Assembly (NCBI RefSeq): GCF_002797315.1
Contig: NZ_KZ454936.1
Span: forward strand, 2,799,645 to 2,863,644
DNA: 64,000 bases
Reading direction: 5' to 3'
From: Bacillus sp. FJAT-44742
GTDB lineage: Bacteria; Bacillota; Bacilli; Bacillales; Marinococcaceae
In this document: positions 43,211 to 53,081 of the stretch, piece by piece
Layout of the letters: each line of letters starts with the position of its first letter
Position numbering within the stretch: position 1 is the first letter of the stretch
Made by a program: the position numbers and the translations under genes
Notes under the pieces: generated by a model
What the model saw: only the letters and a program-made list of their open reading frames with translations
The model's database searches: none
What the model was told of the DNA's origin: nothing

Positions 43211-43373
43211 GTATTTTTCCAGTAATTCACATTAACGCGGGTCCTCTGTAGTTTCATTAATATAATGGTAGTTCTTCTGCGTCTGGCTTTGTCTTCTCAA
43301 GACATGTAAATAGTTTACTTCCCTTCTTGAACGGGTATTATTCTTCTTGTCCAGTTTGAGAAAGGAGGATTTT

Positions 43374-43664
43374 ATGCCGCAAATTCAAGAAGGAAAAGAG
43401 TATCTAGATGTAAAAGCAGGACGCTTTCGGCTGTATTTTTATAGAAGATATAAGGTCATTACTGTCATTAACGACCTGCTCATTGGCATCTTATTTGTTA
43501 TTGGAAGTTTGCTGAACTTTTCTTCTCAAACAGAAATATTTGGCATGGTGGCTTATTTACTAGGAAGTATTTTCTTGTTTATCCGCCCTCTTCTTAGACT
43601 GATTCGCAATACTTCTTTACGAAAAGATATAACCGACAAAGACACGTATACCACAGACGGTTAG
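43374..43664 (+). CDS. YrhK-like small membrane protein
   Basis: The ATG at 43374 after AAAGGAGG gives 96 residues with an N-terminal soluble part (MPQIQEGKEYLDVKAGRFRL) and two membrane helices (about 35-55 and 60-80). It matches the YrhK domain of bacilli and actinobacteria, whose function is unknown. It appears to be monocistronic and lies inside a zone otherwise rich in gene remnants. Confidence 0.75.
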   Translation: MPQIQEGKEYLDVKAGRFRLYFYRRYKVITVINDLLIGILFVIGSLLNFSSQTEIFGMVAYLLGSIFLFIRPLLRLIRNTSLRKDITDKDTYTTDG

Positions 43665-43771
43665 TTTCGTTTTGAAGGGTCCTGCTTTTATGTTTTATCT
43701 GCCCTTACCCCTCCCAGCTTCCTCCTTCTGAATATCTTCTTTCTTCTTTATCACCTTTTATAGGACAGTGA

Positions 43772-43912
43772 GTTGAACTCTTACTTATCACAGGGTTCTC
43801 TACACCTGGTGGTTACCATAAAGGTTGTTTCGCAGGAAACGAGGCGTATCAAATTATTGGTGAAGGAGAGGAAACTCGCCTACATATTAAAGACACTTGC
43901 ACTGGGTGTTAA
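43772..43912 (+). pseudogene. Possible coding remnant with Cys-rich end
   Basis: A frame of 46 codons between stops reads GGYHKGCFAGNEAYQIIGEG and ends IKDTCTGC-stop. It looks protein-like, but it has no start codon or ribosome site. I take it as the 3' remnant of a lost gene of unidentified family. The rest of 43665-44032 holds only the hairpin listed next. Confidence 0.3.
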
Positions 43913-43928
43913 GGTATAAAATTACACA

Positions 43929-43967
43929 AAGAAGAGCGGTGACATAGGAAATGCAGCCGCTCTTCTT
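43929..43967. terminator. Hairpin, likely terminator
   Basis: AAGAAGAGCGG and CCGCTCTTCTT form an 11-bp stem around a 17-base loop. It could end the plus-strand remnant or, read on the minus strand, the AI-2E-family gene, whose stop is about 65 bases before it. Confidence 0.5.
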
Positions 43968-44032
43968 AGTTCTGTATAATTATCTTTTTAAGATTACTCT
44001 CTCATCAACCGTTCATTTTCCCACAACGATTG

Positions 44033-45130
44033 TTAGGTATCTTTAAGCTTATTTTCCTGTTGTTTCACTTGCCATAGCCGATGGAGATGGGTGACAAATA
44101 CCTTGCTGACGGCATACGTCGGAACGGCAAGCAGCATCCCGACAATACCCAAAAATTGTCCCGCTACAAGCACTAAAATCAATACAGTCACCGGGTGCAT
44201 TGAAAGCTTTTTGCCCATCACCTGTGGTTGAAGCAGAATGCTTTCAATTTGTTGAATGATCACAATAATAATAATCACAAGCAGAGCCATAAATGGAGAT
44301 TGCAAGATCCCGACTATAACGGCAGGCACCGCACCAATCCAGGGACCGACGTATGGAATTACGTTGGTAATCATGGCAAAGAGCGCAAGAATTAATGCAT
44401 AATCCAACCCAATAAGCGTAAATGCAATGTAACAAAGAATTCCTATAAAGGAACAAACGATAAGAATTCCTTGGATATAATTACTTAACATCTTATCCAT
44501 ACCACTAAGAATACGGCTCGCTTCTTTTTTATTATCTTTCTCCTGAATAAAACGAAGAATACTATTTGGAAACTTTTCCCCTTCTTTTAACAAGTAAAAA
44601 AGAATAAAAGGAATAACAAACAGGGCGATTAATACATTAAACACGGCACCGACAAAGCTTAAAGTGTTAGGTACAATATTCGACATAATGTTGTTAATAA
44701 TAGATCCTGCTTGCTCTACCTGCTCTTCAACTTGAAAGAATTCCGTTAAATCAAATCGTTGGACCAGTTCATGCTGCTGAATTTGTATAAGCAGTTGCTG
44801 CATTTCAGAAATAATTACTGGCATGCTGTTGACTAGACTATTCATTTGATTTTCTATCTCAGGAACAATAAGTGAAAGGAGAGCTACAATTAAAGCGGCA
44901 AAGCCGAAAAATAATAGTAAAATCGCAAGTGTTCTCGGTATTTTCTTACTCAACCTGTGAACAATAGGCCTAAATATGTAAAATAGTATTCCTGCTATTA
45001 CAATGGGAAAAAAGACTGTTTGGAAGAATACAAGCAGAGGGATAAAGATCCAGTCAATGAGCGTCCCTAAATAAATAATTAAAAAAATAATAATAATTGC
45101 CGACCCAGTTTTTAAAAACTTATTATACAT
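44033..45130 (-). CDS. AI-2E/PerM family transporter
   Basis: A 365-residue membrane protein with about eight helices, typical of the family: a pair near the N-terminus, a soluble amphipathic region (about 85-150, EIENQMNSLVNSMPVIISEM), and the C-terminal block ALFAMITNVIPYVGPWIGAVPA that marks AI-2E/PerM proteins. Some members export autoinducer-2 and others are sodium-proton antiporters or of unknown role, so the substrate is open. luxS lies 11 kb away in this window, which is not evidence for a link. Confidence 0.85.
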   Translation of the reverse strand: MYNKFLKTGSAIIIIFLIIYLGTLIDWIFIPLLVFFQTVFFPIVIAGILFYIFRPIVHRLSKKIPRTLAILLLFFGFAALIVALLSLIVPEIENQMNSLVNSMPVIISEMQQLLIQIQQHELVQRFDLTEFFQVEEQVEQAGSIINNIMSNIVPNTLSFVGAVFNVLIALFVIPFILFYLLKEGEKFPNSILRFIQEKDNKKEASRILSGMDKMLSNYIQGILIVCSFIGILCYIAFTLIGLDYALILALFAMITNVIPYVGPWIGAVPAVIVGILQSPFMALLVIIIIVIIQQIESILLQPQVMGKKLSMHPVTVLILVLVAGQFLGIVGMLLAVPTYAVSKVFVTHLHRLWQVKQQENKLKDT

Positions 45131-45357
45131 GTAACCACTCCTGCAAAATAAATAGGACAGTATTCAAAGAAACTAAAAAAGCAGGATACCCTTAAAGTCA
45201 GGAGTAATTTTCCACCTTTAACTAACTATATGACAAATCGGATCAGGAAATCAATGAAACCAAGTTCTGCAAAGAAACCTATTTATTAAACACACACCTT
45301 ACGGTAACGAATATAGTCTCAAGTATGGGGCGAACAAAGATATACTGAGTGAAAAAG

Positions 45358-45387
45358 ACAAAAAAACGTAACCTCAAAGGTTACGTT
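45358..45387 (-). terminator. Intrinsic terminator of tRNA-Ala
   Basis: AACGTAACCT and AGGTTACGTT pair around a short loop and are followed by TTTTTTT on the minus strand, just after the tRNA 3' end. Confidence 0.85.
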
Positions 45388-45398
45388 GTAATTATGTA

Positions 45399-45474
45399 TG
45401 GTGGAGCATAGCGGGCTCGAACCGCTGACCTCTACACTGCCAGTGTAGCGCTCTCCCAGCTGAGCTAATGCCCC
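45399..45474 (-). tRNA. tRNA-Ala, anticodon GGC
   Basis: The minus strand gives a 76-nt cloverleaf: acceptor GGGGCAT/ATGCTCC with encoded ACCA end, D arm TAGCTCAGCTGGGAGAGC, anticodon stem CTACA/TGTAG with loop CTGGCAG (anticodon GGC, reading GCC and GCT codons), and T arm with GGTTCGAGCC. It stands alone with its own terminator, and no insertion or attachment-site duplication is seen beside it. Confidence 0.95.
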
Positions 45475-45529
45475 ATTTCCTATTATTCAGATATGTTTTA
45501 TTATATATTGTTTTCTTTAAGTTGTCAAT

Positions 45530-45688
45530 TTATAAAATAAAGTCAAGAATCAGCCAGCCAATAACCCCAAATACAGCAGTAACCGCCGCTTCTCTTATTT
45601 TTTCTTTTCTCAGCTTCTTTTCTTTCACCCAATCGAGAAGGATCCACCCTAAAAAAACGGCAATCCCAAAAATCAGTGCTTGAATCAT
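45530..45688 (-). CDS. 52-residue two-helix membrane protein
   Basis: ATG at 45688 after GGGTGATAGAG, stop TAA at 45530. The protein is 52 residues: a hydrophobic helix (ALIFGIAVFLGWILLDWV), a strongly basic loop (KEKKLRKEKIREA) and a second helix (VTAVFGVIGWLILDFIL). The positive loop should face the cytoplasm. It is not a named family to my knowledge. It lies between the tRNA and the potassium-channel gene. Confidence 0.6.
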   Translation of the reverse strand: MIQALIFGIAVFLGWILLDWVKEKKLRKEKIREAAVTAVFGVIGWLILDFIL

Positions 45689-45804
45689 TCTCTATCACCC
45701 GCTTCCTCTCTGTCCGTTCCTAACTATAGCAGATGAAGGTTGAATGAACAAGAGGTTGGCTATACTGAAGCTACTACTCTTTTTTGTCTGGAGGATGTAT
45801 GTAA

Positions 45805-46806
45805 ATGCTTCCTTTTCATAAGCTTACTCAGCATTTTGCTAAGTCTCACTTGCTAACCAGACTATTTTTAGTAATTGGGATCATTATTATTAGTATAAGC
45901 TGGCTGATGCACCGGCTGGAGCCACATACCTTTCCCACTTACTTTGATGCCGTCTGGTGGGCCATAGTCAGTGCTTCTACAGTGGGATACGGCGACCTTG
46001 TACCTGATAGCACGATTGGGCGCGTTATTGCTATCATCCTTATTTTATTTGGGATTGGATTTGTCACCTTTTTTGTTACATCCTTGGCTGCCACTACCGT
46101 TACAGAGGAAACACAATGGCGTCAGGGGAAGCTTTCCTGCCGTTATGAGAACCACTGCATTGTCATTGGCTGGAATGAAAAAAGCAGGCAGGTGATCAAA
46201 GAGCTGCAGAGGCAACATGCTCAAAGAGAAATTGTCCTCATTGACGAAACTCTTCAGCAGCCTCCCTTTCCCCGTCACTCAAGTGTTCACTTTATTCAAG
46301 GGAATCCTAACATAGATGAAACCCTGAAGAAGGCGAATATCTCCAAAGCTGCAAGTGTACTCATAACCGCAGGAAGATCAATGAATGAACAAGACAGCGA
46401 TGCACGGACGATCTTGACTCTTCTGGCAGTGAAAAGCAATAACGATAAGGCAATGGTAACTGTTGAAATATTAACTCCTGAACTTCTCGCCAATGCAAAA
46501 AGAGCCGGTGCAGATGAAGTCATAGAATCGACTTATGTGACCAGCCTTTTGATGAGCGGAAGTACGGTTTATCCTGGAGTAGCAAGTATCATAACCGATT
46601 TACTTGAGCATGAGGACCAGTATAACCTCAAGATGACTGAAATAAAGGATGATTGGGTTGGGCTTTCCTTTGAAGAGCTTTTACACGAATTCAGAAAAGA
46701 AGGCAAGCTGCCTCTCGGTGTAAAAAGACAGGGGAAAATGCTGTTAAATCCTAATGCTCCTTTTTTTGTGTCCCAGGAAGACTCCATTCTCTTTGTTGAC
46801 CATTAA
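45805..46806 (+). CDS. yugO: Potassium channel with RCK/TrkA-N domain (YugO-like)
   Basis: A 333-residue ion channel with two membrane helices flanking the pore loop, and the selectivity filter TVGYGD at residues 59-64. A cytoplasmic RCK domain follows from about residue 112 (CIVIGWNEKSRQVIKELQ in place of the classical GxGxxG), then a TrkA-C-like end. B. subtilis YugO is the potassium channel behind electrical signalling in biofilms and lies in the same neighbourhood next to yugN and pgi. The stop overlaps that of the convergent yugN. Confidence 0.88.
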   Translation: MLPFHKLTQHFAKSHLLTRLFLVIGIIIISISWLMHRLEPHTFPTYFDAVWWAIVSASTVGYGDLVPDSTIGRVIAIILILFGIGFVTFFVTSLAATTVTEETQWRQGKLSCRYENHCIVIGWNEKSRQVIKELQRQHAQREIVLIDETLQQPPFPRHSSVHFIQGNPNIDETLKKANISKAASVLITAGRSMNEQDSDARTILTLLAVKSNNDKAMVTVEILTPELLANAKRAGADEVIESTYVTSLLMSGSTVYPGVASIITDLLEHEDQYNLKMTEIKDDWVGLSFEELLHEFRKEGKLPLGVKRQGKMLLNPNAPFFVSQEDSILFVDH

Positions 46807-47201
46807 GTTAACAATGTGGCTTCCAGCTCTTCTATTAACAAACGGCCTGTTTCTAAGTACTTGTTAGGAACGGCCGCATCGTGTACAACCGGCTTTTGGA
46901 ACTGGTTGAATAAGGCATTATAGTTGTAGACGACATCATCAATCCCTTCCTCATATTGATGAGTTAATAAAAACGGGCGTCCAAGCTCCACAGTTACACC
47001 TTTTGTTTCAACCTCTCCATCAATAGCCCGAAAAGGCAGCCTCAGGAAATGGTATCCATGGTCATCGTCTATTTTATAGTCAAAGTAACCATGATCATAA
47101 TCCCAATTTCCTCCAATTCCATACCCTAATGGATGCAATTTTTCCTTTAATGTTTCCATTTTGAATTTATGTTCTTCAATTCTTGACTGCAGTTGGATCA
47201 T
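46803..47201 (-). CDS. yugN: YugN-like protein
   Basis: A 132-residue soluble protein matching the YugN family of bacilli: LHPLGYGIGGNWDYDHGYFD near residue 25, FLRLPFRAIDGEVE near 55, and an N-terminal helix. Function is unknown. Its place between the potassium channel and pgi is conserved with B. subtilis. The last four bases overlap the convergent channel gene. Confidence 0.8.
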   Translation of the reverse strand: MIQLQSRIEEHKFKMETLKEKLHPLGYGIGGNWDYDHGYFDYKIDDDHGYHFLRLPFRAIDGEVETKGVTVELGRPFLLTHQYEEGIDDVVYNYNALFNQFQKPVVHDAAVPNKYLETGRLLIEELEATLLT

Positions 47202-47283
47202 TGTCGATTACCCCCTTTACCTGGTTAGCTTCGACATTTCTATCCTTTTTCATACATCAAGAAGGACGGGACGTATCCACAGT

Positions 47284-47314
47284 AAAAAAACCGGTCCTGA
47301 TCATTCAGAACCGG
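47284..47314 (-). terminator. Intrinsic terminator of pgi
   Basis: CCGGTTCTGA and TCAGGACCGG pair around ATGA, followed by TTTTTTT on the minus strand, about 9 bases after the pgi stop. Confidence 0.9.
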
Positions 47315-47322
47315 GCTGGCTG

Positions 47323-48678
47323 TTATTTTTTCAAGCGGTTTTCAAGCTCTTGCTTCTGCTCTTCAAATCCAGGTTTTCCAAGCAAAGCAAACATGTTTTT
47401 CTTATAATCCTCTACTCCTGGCTGGTCAAACGGGTTAACACCTAAAAGATAGCCGCTGATCGCGCAAGCTTTTTCAAAAAAGTAAACCAGGTAACCAAAA
47501 TGGTACTCATTCATTTCTGGAATCGTAACAATCAAATTAGGTACCTTTCCATCGGTGTGAGCTAAAAGAGTACCTTCAAACGCTTTTTTATTTACAAAGT
47601 TCATTGTTTCGCCGGAAAGATAGTTTAAGCCGTCTAAATCGCTTTTATTTTCTTTTAAGGTAATGTCATTGCCCGGCTCTTCAATTTGCAGGACAGTCTC
47701 GAACAGGTGACGACGGCCATCCTGCACGTATTGTCCCATGGAATGAAGATCTGTAGAAAAATTAACCGAAGCCGGGAACAATCCTTTTCCATCTTTTCCT
47801 TCACTTTCGCCAAATAGCTGCTTCCACCACTCAGATACATACTGAAGCCTTGGCTCATAATTTACAAGAAGCTCGATGGTATTACCTTTTTGGTAAAGAG
47901 CATGGCGTAAGGCCGCATATTGGTACGCCTCATTTTTTTCCAGGCTGTCTGTGGAAAGAGCTTTTCGTGCATCTGCTGCACCTTTCATCATGCTTTCGAT
48001 GTCAAGACCGGACGCAGCAATCGGCAGAAGTCCCACAGCCGTTAAGACAGAATAACGACCGCCTACATCATCTGGTACGACAAATGATTCAAACCCTTCT
48101 TCAGAAGCAAGTGTTTTTAAAGCTCCTTTTTCTCTGTCGGTCGTCGCATAAATCCTTGACGCTGCTTCTTCTTTACCATACTTATTTTCCAGCCACTCAC
48201 GGAAAATGCGAAACGCAATGGCAGGCTCGGTCGTAGTCCCTGATTTAGATATTACGTTCAGTGATACATCCTTCCCTTCAATGATGTGAAGCAAATCGTT
48301 TACATAAGAAGGACTAATATGATGTCCGGCAAAGTAAATTTCCGGGCCTTTACGCTGTTCTTTTGGAAGCTGATTTCTAAAGGTATGGTGTAAGCTCTCC
48401 AACGCTGCTTTGGCTCCTAAGTATGAACCGCCAATACCTATCACTATAAGTACATCAGAGTCCTCGCTAATTTTGTCGGCGGCTTGCTGAATGCGTGAAA
48501 ATTCCCCTTTATCATAATCTGCCGGCAGATCCACCCATCCCAAAAAGTCATTTCCTGCACCTGTTTTATTATGAAGAGCCTCGTGAGCCTGGGTAACGGC
48601 TCCTTGCAGCTGACTGATTTCTTCTTCTCTCACAAATTCCAAAGCATTACTGTAATCCAAGTTTAGTTGATTGCCCAT
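47323..48678 (-). CDS. pgi: Glucose-6-phosphate isomerase
   Basis: The ATG at 48678 (AGGAGG nine bases before) gives 451 residues, the usual length in bacilli, starting [20 protein letters not shown]. Signatures are [18 protein letters not shown] near 85, [15 protein letters not shown] near 145, [17 protein letters not shown] near 205 with the PGI signature, and a C-terminal catalytic Lys in [16 protein letters not shown]. It converts glucose-6-phosphate and fructose-6-phosphate in glycolysis. A longer upstream frame would add 26 unlikely residues. Confidence 0.95.
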   Translation of the reverse strand: MGNQLNLDYSNALEFVREEEISQLQGAVTQAHEALHNKTGAGNDFLGWVDLPADYDKGEFSRIQQAADKISEDSDVLIVIGIGGSYLGAKAALESLHHTFRNQLPKEQRKGPEIYFAGHHISPSYVNDLLHIIEGKDVSLNVISKSGTTTEPAIAFRIFREWLENKYGKEEAASRIYATTDREKGALKTLASEEGFESFVVPDDVGGRYSVLTAVGLLPIAASGLDIESMMKGAADARKALSTDSLEKNEAYQYAALRHALYQKGNTIELLVNYEPRLQYVSEWWKQLFGESEGKDGKGLFPASVNFSTDLHSMGQYVQDGRRHLFETVLQIEEPGNDITLKENKSDLDGLNYLSGETMNFVNKKAFEGTLLAHTDGKVPNLIVTIPEMNEYHFGYLVYFFEKACAISGYLLGVNPFDQPGVEDYKKNMFALLGKPGFEEQKQELENRLKK

Positions 48679-48792
48679 AGCATTTTCCCTCCTATTTCTA
48701 ACAACGTCTTCTATCAATGTAAAGAAGCCAAACTGACAAATCAAGACGTTTTCCAATTGTAACCGTCTTCAGCTTAAAATATATTTTATTCT

Positions 48793-49962
48793 TTATAATG
48801 AGTCTCTGAGAATTTTTTCAACAACCTCTCTGTCCTGTGTTAAAAACGAACCATACGAGCCATTGATTAAGGCCTTATCTGCTATTGTTCCCAAACTGTC
48901 TTCTCCAATATTATAATCTTTCAGGCGGCTTGGAGCTCCCAGATTAACCCAGAATTCCTGGAGCTTATCGATTCCTTCCAATGCAGCATCTCTTTCACTT
49001 TTATTGCTCTTATCTACATTAAAAACCTGCTCTGCCAAACGAGACATACGCGTGATTCCTACCTCTTTTTCAATGGTCTGCTTAAGCCAGTTTGGAAATA
49101 AAACAGCTAGTCCTCCGGCGTGGGGTATATCATGCACTGCTGACACGGCATGCTCCAGGTTATGTGTTCCCCAGTCACCGCGGGCTCCCATTTGAAGTAC
49201 GCCATTTAAAGCCATGGTTCCACAGTACATAATAGTTTCCCGGTATTCATAATTTTCTGGTTCAGCCATTAATTTAGGGCCTGTCTCAACGCAAACCCTA
49301 AGTAGAGATTCTGCCAATTGGTCTTGCACCGGTGTGTTTGTTTCCACATGGAAGTAGGTTTCAATAACGTGGCTCATCATATCAATAATTCCAAATGCTG
49401 TTTGATCAGCAGGCACAGAATAAGTATAAACAGGATCCAGTATGGAAAAAGCAGGGTAAACAAGAGGATGGGCCCACCCATGTTTTTCATTCGTCTCCCA
49501 GTTTGTAATTACTGAATTAGGATTCATTTCTGAACCGGTTGCTGCCAAGGTGAGCACTGTGCCCAGCGGCAAAGCTTTGTCCGGCTTTGCTTTTTTCGTG
49601 ACGACATCCCATACGTCAACATCGCTTGCGGCCCCTACAGCAATGGCCTTGGTGCAATCAATTACACTTCCGCCGCCTACTGCAAGAAGAAGGTCGATAT
49701 TATTTTCTTTTGCAAGCTGCACCCCTCTATTTACCGTAGAGAGTCTTGGATTTGGCTCCACTCCAGAAAGCTCTGTCACCTTTATGTTCTGGCTCTTTAA
49801 TTCGCTCATCACTTCATCATAAATTCCATTTTTCTTAATGCTTCCTCCTCCATATACAAGGAGAACATTGTCACCAAAAGATTTCGCTTCTTTTCCCAGA
49901 TTGGTAATCATTCCTTTTCCAAAATGCAGTCTCGTTGTGTTTTGAAAAGTAAATTCTTTCAT
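48793..49962 (-). CDS. Iron-containing alcohol dehydrogenase (YugJ/YugK-like, butanol dehydrogenase type)
   Basis: A 389-residue group III alcohol dehydrogenase. NAD contacts are [16 protein letters not shown] and [18 protein letters not shown] near 95. The metal-binding Asp/His set lies in [16 protein letters not shown] (about 195-210) and [20 protein letters not shown] (about 265-285). It reduces aldehydes such as butyraldehyde with NAD(P)H or works in reverse. The pair next to pgi is conserved with B. subtilis yugJK; only one copy is present here. Confidence 0.85.
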   Translation of the reverse strand: MKEFTFQNTTRLHFGKGMITNLGKEAKSFGDNVLLVYGGGSIKKNGIYDEVMSELKSQNIKVTELSGVEPNPRLSTVNRGVQLAKENNIDLLLAVGGGSVIDCTKAIAVGAASDVDVWDVVTKKAKPDKALPLGTVLTLAATGSEMNPNSVITNWETNEKHGWAHPLVYPAFSILDPVYTYSVPADQTAFGIIDMMSHVIETYFHVETNTPVQDQLAESLLRVCVETGPKLMAEPENYEYRETIMYCGTMALNGVLQMGARGDWGTHNLEHAVSAVHDIPHAGGLAVLFPNWLKQTIEKEVGITRMSRLAEQVFNVDKSNKSERDAALEGIDKLQEFWVNLGAPSRLKDYNIGEDSLGTIADKALINGSYGSFLTQDREVVEKILRDSL

Positions 49963-50218
49963 TGCAGCCTCCAGTAAATAGACATATTGGTTGTGCCTGT
50001 CTTACCTTTAATCGAAAAGCAATCCCTGTATAATGCTTTCTTACATAAAATCACAGGGTAAAAAAATAAGATACTCAAAAAAATGAAGGTTACATGCATA
50101 AAGTACTTCTCTTTATTTCATTCTATACCTACAGACCCTATTCCCTGCTTATGGGGGAAGTTTTCGTCCTATTTTCTTTAAGATGAAGGGTGGAAAAAGT
50201 AAAGGGAGGTGAAGAATA

Positions 50219-50446
50219 ATGAGCGGAATACAACGTACAGCTTTGGTTCTCGCCATGATCGGAGCAATTAATTGGGGACTTATTGGATTTTTTGGTTTTG
50301 ACCTTGTCGCAGCAATCTTCGGTGGTCAAGCAGCAGCCATTTCCCGTGTAATCTATGCAATTGTAGGAATTGCAGGGATCTATTGTATCTCTATCTTATT
50401 TAAACCTGAGAGCGAGCTTCAAAGAAGCCCAGAAACACAACGCTAA
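50219..50446 (+). CDS. yuzA: DUF378 family protein (YuzA)
   Basis: A 75-residue two-helix membrane protein: ALVLAMIGAINWGLIGFFGF and ISRVIYAIVGIAGIYCISIL, with the IGAINWGLIG motif that defines DUF378. AAAGGGAGGTGAAGAATA precedes the ATG. Function is unknown; B. subtilis YuzA lies in the same gene neighbourhood. Confidence 0.88.
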   Translation: MSGIQRTALVLAMIGAINWGLIGFFGFDLVAAIFGGQAAAISRVIYAIVGIAGIYCISILFKPESELQRSPETQR

Positions 50447-50487
50447 CGCCTGTCAATTGTTCATGCCTGCTTCACTATGTACAGCCC

Positions 50488-50516
50488 GCCCGGAGCTATC
50501 GCTTCGGGCTTTTATG
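50488..50516 (+). terminator. Intrinsic terminator of yuzA
   Basis: GCCCGGAGC and GCTTCGGGC pair around TATC (one mismatch) and are followed by TTTTATGCTTTTTC. Confidence 0.75.
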
Positions 50517-50629
50517 CTTTTTCTTCTTCCTCTGCATAGCTGAGAGCTGAAATGTGCCGGGGGGGGATTTAAACAAGATTCACCCCTTTCTTCAACCCTG
50601 CTCCCTCTCCTGTAACACTGACTATAAAA

Positions 50630-50658
50630 TAAAAAAGTCCGAGCTTTCACCCCGGACG
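50630..50658 (-). terminator. Intrinsic terminator of yugI
   Basis: On the minus strand GTCCG and CGGAC pair around an 11-base loop and are followed by TTTTTTATTT, 13 bases after the yugI stop. Confidence 0.8.
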
Positions 50659-50670
50659 TTTTTATAGTGC

Positions 50671-51099
50671 TTATTTGCGAACTCTTTTGTTCAGGTCTGC
50701 TTGAATCTCATTTGATTGCTTCAACCAGTCCTTAAGCTTGTCTTCAAGGGTATTAAACCCCTGACTTTTCTGTTGAGTTCCGGCTGCAGCGCCACTTCGG
50801 TTGTTTGGCTTATTGCCGCCTTCGCGACGTGGAGCTCCTTTTCCTTCTGGGGCTGGCTGAGTATCTTTAATGGAAAGGGAAATCTTTCCTGACTCATTAT
50901 CAATTGATTTGATTTTTACTTGCACTTCATCTCCTACGGATAGAACATCATTAATATCTTTCACGAAGCCGTGAGTCACTTCTGAAATGTGTACAAGTCC
51001 TTGTTTCTGGTCATCAAGAGCCACAAAAGCACCAAACGGTTTAATCCCAGTTACTTTCCCTTCAACGATACTACCTACTTCATATTGCTGTACCGACAT
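50671..51099 (-). CDS. yugI: S1-domain RNA-binding protein, general stress protein 13 (YugI)
   Basis: A 142-residue protein with one S1 RNA-binding domain at residues 8-77: GSIVEGKVTGIKPFGAFVAL, KQGLVHISEVTHGFV and VKIKSIDNESGKISLSIKD. A Gly/Pro/Gln-rich flexible linker (about 82-115) and a helical end (LEDKLKDWLKQSNEIQADL) follow. B. subtilis YugI (GSP13) associates with ribosomes under stress. The neighbourhood is conserved with alaT and yuzA. Confidence 0.9.
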   Translation of the reverse strand: MSVQQYEVGSIVEGKVTGIKPFGAFVALDDQKQGLVHISEVTHGFVKDINDVLSVGDEVQVKIKSIDNESGKISLSIKDTQPAPEGKGAPRREGGNKPNNRSGAAAGTQQKSQGFNTLEDKLKDWLKQSNEIQADLNKRVRK

Positions 51100-51251
51100 G
51101 AAAACATCTCCTAACTATTTTTTAACCTATAAAGTATATCACAGGTGGCTTAACACAGCAATTTGGATATAATACTTATTCCATCAATACCAGTAGTGTA
51201 AACACCTTTTGTAAAAGGCCTGCGCTGTGCCTTCCCGGAAAAATATAAAAG

Positions 51252-51280
51252 TTGACAAACAGTCTCTACATAGCTATTGT
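51252..51280 (+). promoter_or_regulatory. Sigma-A promoter of the sodium symporter gene
   Basis: TTGACA (51252-51257), a 17-base spacer and TATTGT (51275-51280), with the ATG 38 bases further on. Confidence 0.75.
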
Positions 51281-51317
51281 GAACCATGTTGAGAATTCAA
51301 AAGGAGAGAATATTTTT

Positions 51318-52664
51318 ATGGCTAATCGAGGAGAACAATGGTCTTCTAAGATCGGTTTTATTTTAGCTGCTGCCGGTTCGGCCATAGGGCTTGGAGCTAT
51401 TTGGCGACTTCCTTATGTAGCTGGAACCAACGGCGGCGGTGCATTTTTTGTTATTTTTCTACTTTTCACCTTATTATTGGGGACTTCGTTATTACTGGCT
51501 GAGTTTGTCATTGGCCGGCGTACCAACAAGAATGCCATTCAAGCGTATAAGGAAATTGCTCCCAACAGCTTGTGGCACGGAATTGGGATACTTGGAGTGG
51601 TAACCTCCTTTCTTCTCCTTTCCTTTTACTCAGTGGTCGGCGGCTGGATTCTTACGTACTTTATCCGGAGCTTAACTGGGGGATTGACTGATCCGGCAAC
51701 CGGAGATTTCGGTGAGTTATTTGGGAGCATTATCTCAAATCACTGGGAAGTTGGTGCGGCCCATCTTGGATTTATGCTCATCACGATCTTAATTGTCCAA
51801 GGGGGAATCCAAAAAGGAATTGAACGGGCGAGCACCCTGATGATGCCACTGTTGTTTATCCTGTTTCTTATCCTTGTGATTCGTTCCGTAACCTTGGAAG
51901 GCGCAATGGAAGGAGTAACGTTTTTCCTTCAGCCAGATTGGAGTGAAGTGACAAGCGAAACGATTCTTTTTGCACTGGGACAGGCTTTCTTTTCCTTAAG
52001 CCTTGGGGTGTCTATTATGGTAACATACAGCTCCTACTTGTCTAAAAAAGACGATCTTGTCCGTTCTGCTGCATCCATAGTAGGTCTCAGTGTATTCATC
52101 GCTGTTCTTGCCGGATTGGCGATATTCCCGGGAGTTTTTGCATTTGGACTTGAACCAGATGAAGGGCCTAGTCTCATTTTCACTGTTCTGCCTGCTGTGT
52201 TTAGTGAAATGGCTTTTGGCTCTGTGTTTTTATCCATGTTTCTTGCTTTATTATTATTCGCTACTTTGACCTCAGCCTTTTCACTGTTAGAAATTGTTGT
52301 AGCTACAACATCTAAAAGCGATCCGGCAAAACGAAAGAAAATGGCTTGGAGCATGGGTCTCATTATTTTCCTGATTGGAATTCCATCTAATTTGTCATTT
52401 GGACTTCTTGGTGAATGGCTTATTTTTGGAGATACTTTTTTTAATCAATTAGACTTTCTAGTTTCCAATATTCTTCTGCCTCTTGGCGCATTGCTGATTT
52501 CAATATTTGTTCCGTTAAAAATGAGTAAGTCAGTATTGCAGGAGGAGCTTTTACGCAGTTCTAATTTAGGGTCCGGCTTCTTCCAAGTGTGGTTTATAAC
52601 TATTCGTTACATTGCCCCAATCGCGATTGCCATTGCTTTCTTAAATGTGCTTGGAATACTCTAA
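51318..52664 (+). CDS. Neurotransmitter:sodium symporter family transporter
   Basis: The ATG at 51318 after AAGGAG gives 448 residues starting [20 protein letters not shown]. An upstream in-frame start would lie on the promoter. About 11 or 12 membrane helices; TM1 [20 protein letters not shown] has the LeuT-type unwound Na+ site, and the [17 protein letters not shown] segment of TM6 follows. Bacterial members import amino acids such as leucine, tryptophan, tyrosine or methionine with sodium. In B. subtilis this gene is not between yugI and alaT, so it looks inserted here. Confidence 0.9.
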   Translation: MANRGEQWSSKIGFILAAAGSAIGLGAIWRLPYVAGTNGGGAFFVIFLLFTLLLGTSLLLAEFVIGRRTNKNAIQAYKEIAPNSLWHGIGILGVVTSFLLLSFYSVVGGWILTYFIRSLTGGLTDPATGDFGELFGSIISNHWEVGAAHLGFMLITILIVQGGIQKGIERASTLMMPLLFILFLILVIRSVTLEGAMEGVTFFLQPDWSEVTSETILFALGQAFFSLSLGVSIMVTYSSYLSKKDDLVRSAASIVGLSVFIAVLAGLAIFPGVFAFGLEPDEGPSLIFTVLPAVFSEMAFGSVFLSMFLALLLFATLTSAFSLLEIVVATTSKSDPAKRKKMAWSMGLIIFLIGIPSNLSFGLLGEWLIFGDTFFNQLDFLVSNILLPLGALLISIFVPLKMSKSVLQEELLRSSNLGSGFFQVWFITIRYIAPIAIAIAFLNVLGIL

Positions 52665-52762
52665 ACTGAAAGTGCCAGTGATATTTGGAGCTGCAACCTC
52701 CATCGTCGCCTGATTGCGAGAGGAACAGCACCCGCTGAAAAAAATATATTACAGCCAATTTT

Positions 52763-52775
52763 GGTGCCAGGCACC
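52763..52775. repeat. GGTGCC-A-GGCACC palindrome, copy 1
   Basis: A 13-base perfect palindrome followed by TTTTTT. A second copy with T in the centre forms part of a longer palindrome at 55693-55717. Such GGTGCCwGGCACC words are scattered through many Bacillaceae intergenic regions. Confidence 0.6.
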
Positions 52776-52917
52776 TTTTTTAAAAAATAGTGGATTATTT
52801 TATAGAATTGCGGGAATACTATTAATGCTATTCCCCCTCTTTCATGAGGCAAAGCCCGCTGCTTTGTTTTCTCTGTTGAAGAGGCTGTGAATCCAGTAAT
52901 CTTTTTCTCCCCTTTCT

Positions 52918-52965
52918 CCGGTAGTACACTTTAAAAGCTTCCCCCAGCTTTAAAGTAGTAACCGG
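52918..52965. repeat. Imperfect 20-bp inverted repeat
   Basis: The arms at 52918-52939 and 52946-52965 share CCGGT, TA, ACTTTAAA and AGCT in order, with a few bulged bases, around CCCCC-like loop sequence. It lies in the 417-bp gap between the symporter gene and alaT, directly before a terminator. No coding signal was seen in that gap. Confidence 0.5.
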
Positions 52966-53018
52966 AAAAAAACCGAAGGCCTGCTGCATGCAAATGCAGT
53001 GAAGCCTTCGGTTTTTTC
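52966..53018. terminator. Bidirectional intrinsic terminator between the symporter and alaT
   Basis: AAAACCGAAGGC and GCCTTCGGTTTT form a 12-bp outer stem with an inner CTGC/GCAG hairpin, and T runs follow on both strands. It serves the convergent symporter and alaT-alaR units. Confidence 0.9.
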
Positions 53019-53081
53019 TTTTTATCATTTTTTCATAAAAAATAGGCCGCTTTATTGTGCGGCCTTTCTTCCTAACACTAT

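Noticed and set aside
45399-45474. tRNA-Ala as an integration site for a mobile island
   Set aside because: No integrase and no repeated tRNA 3' end were seen nearby.
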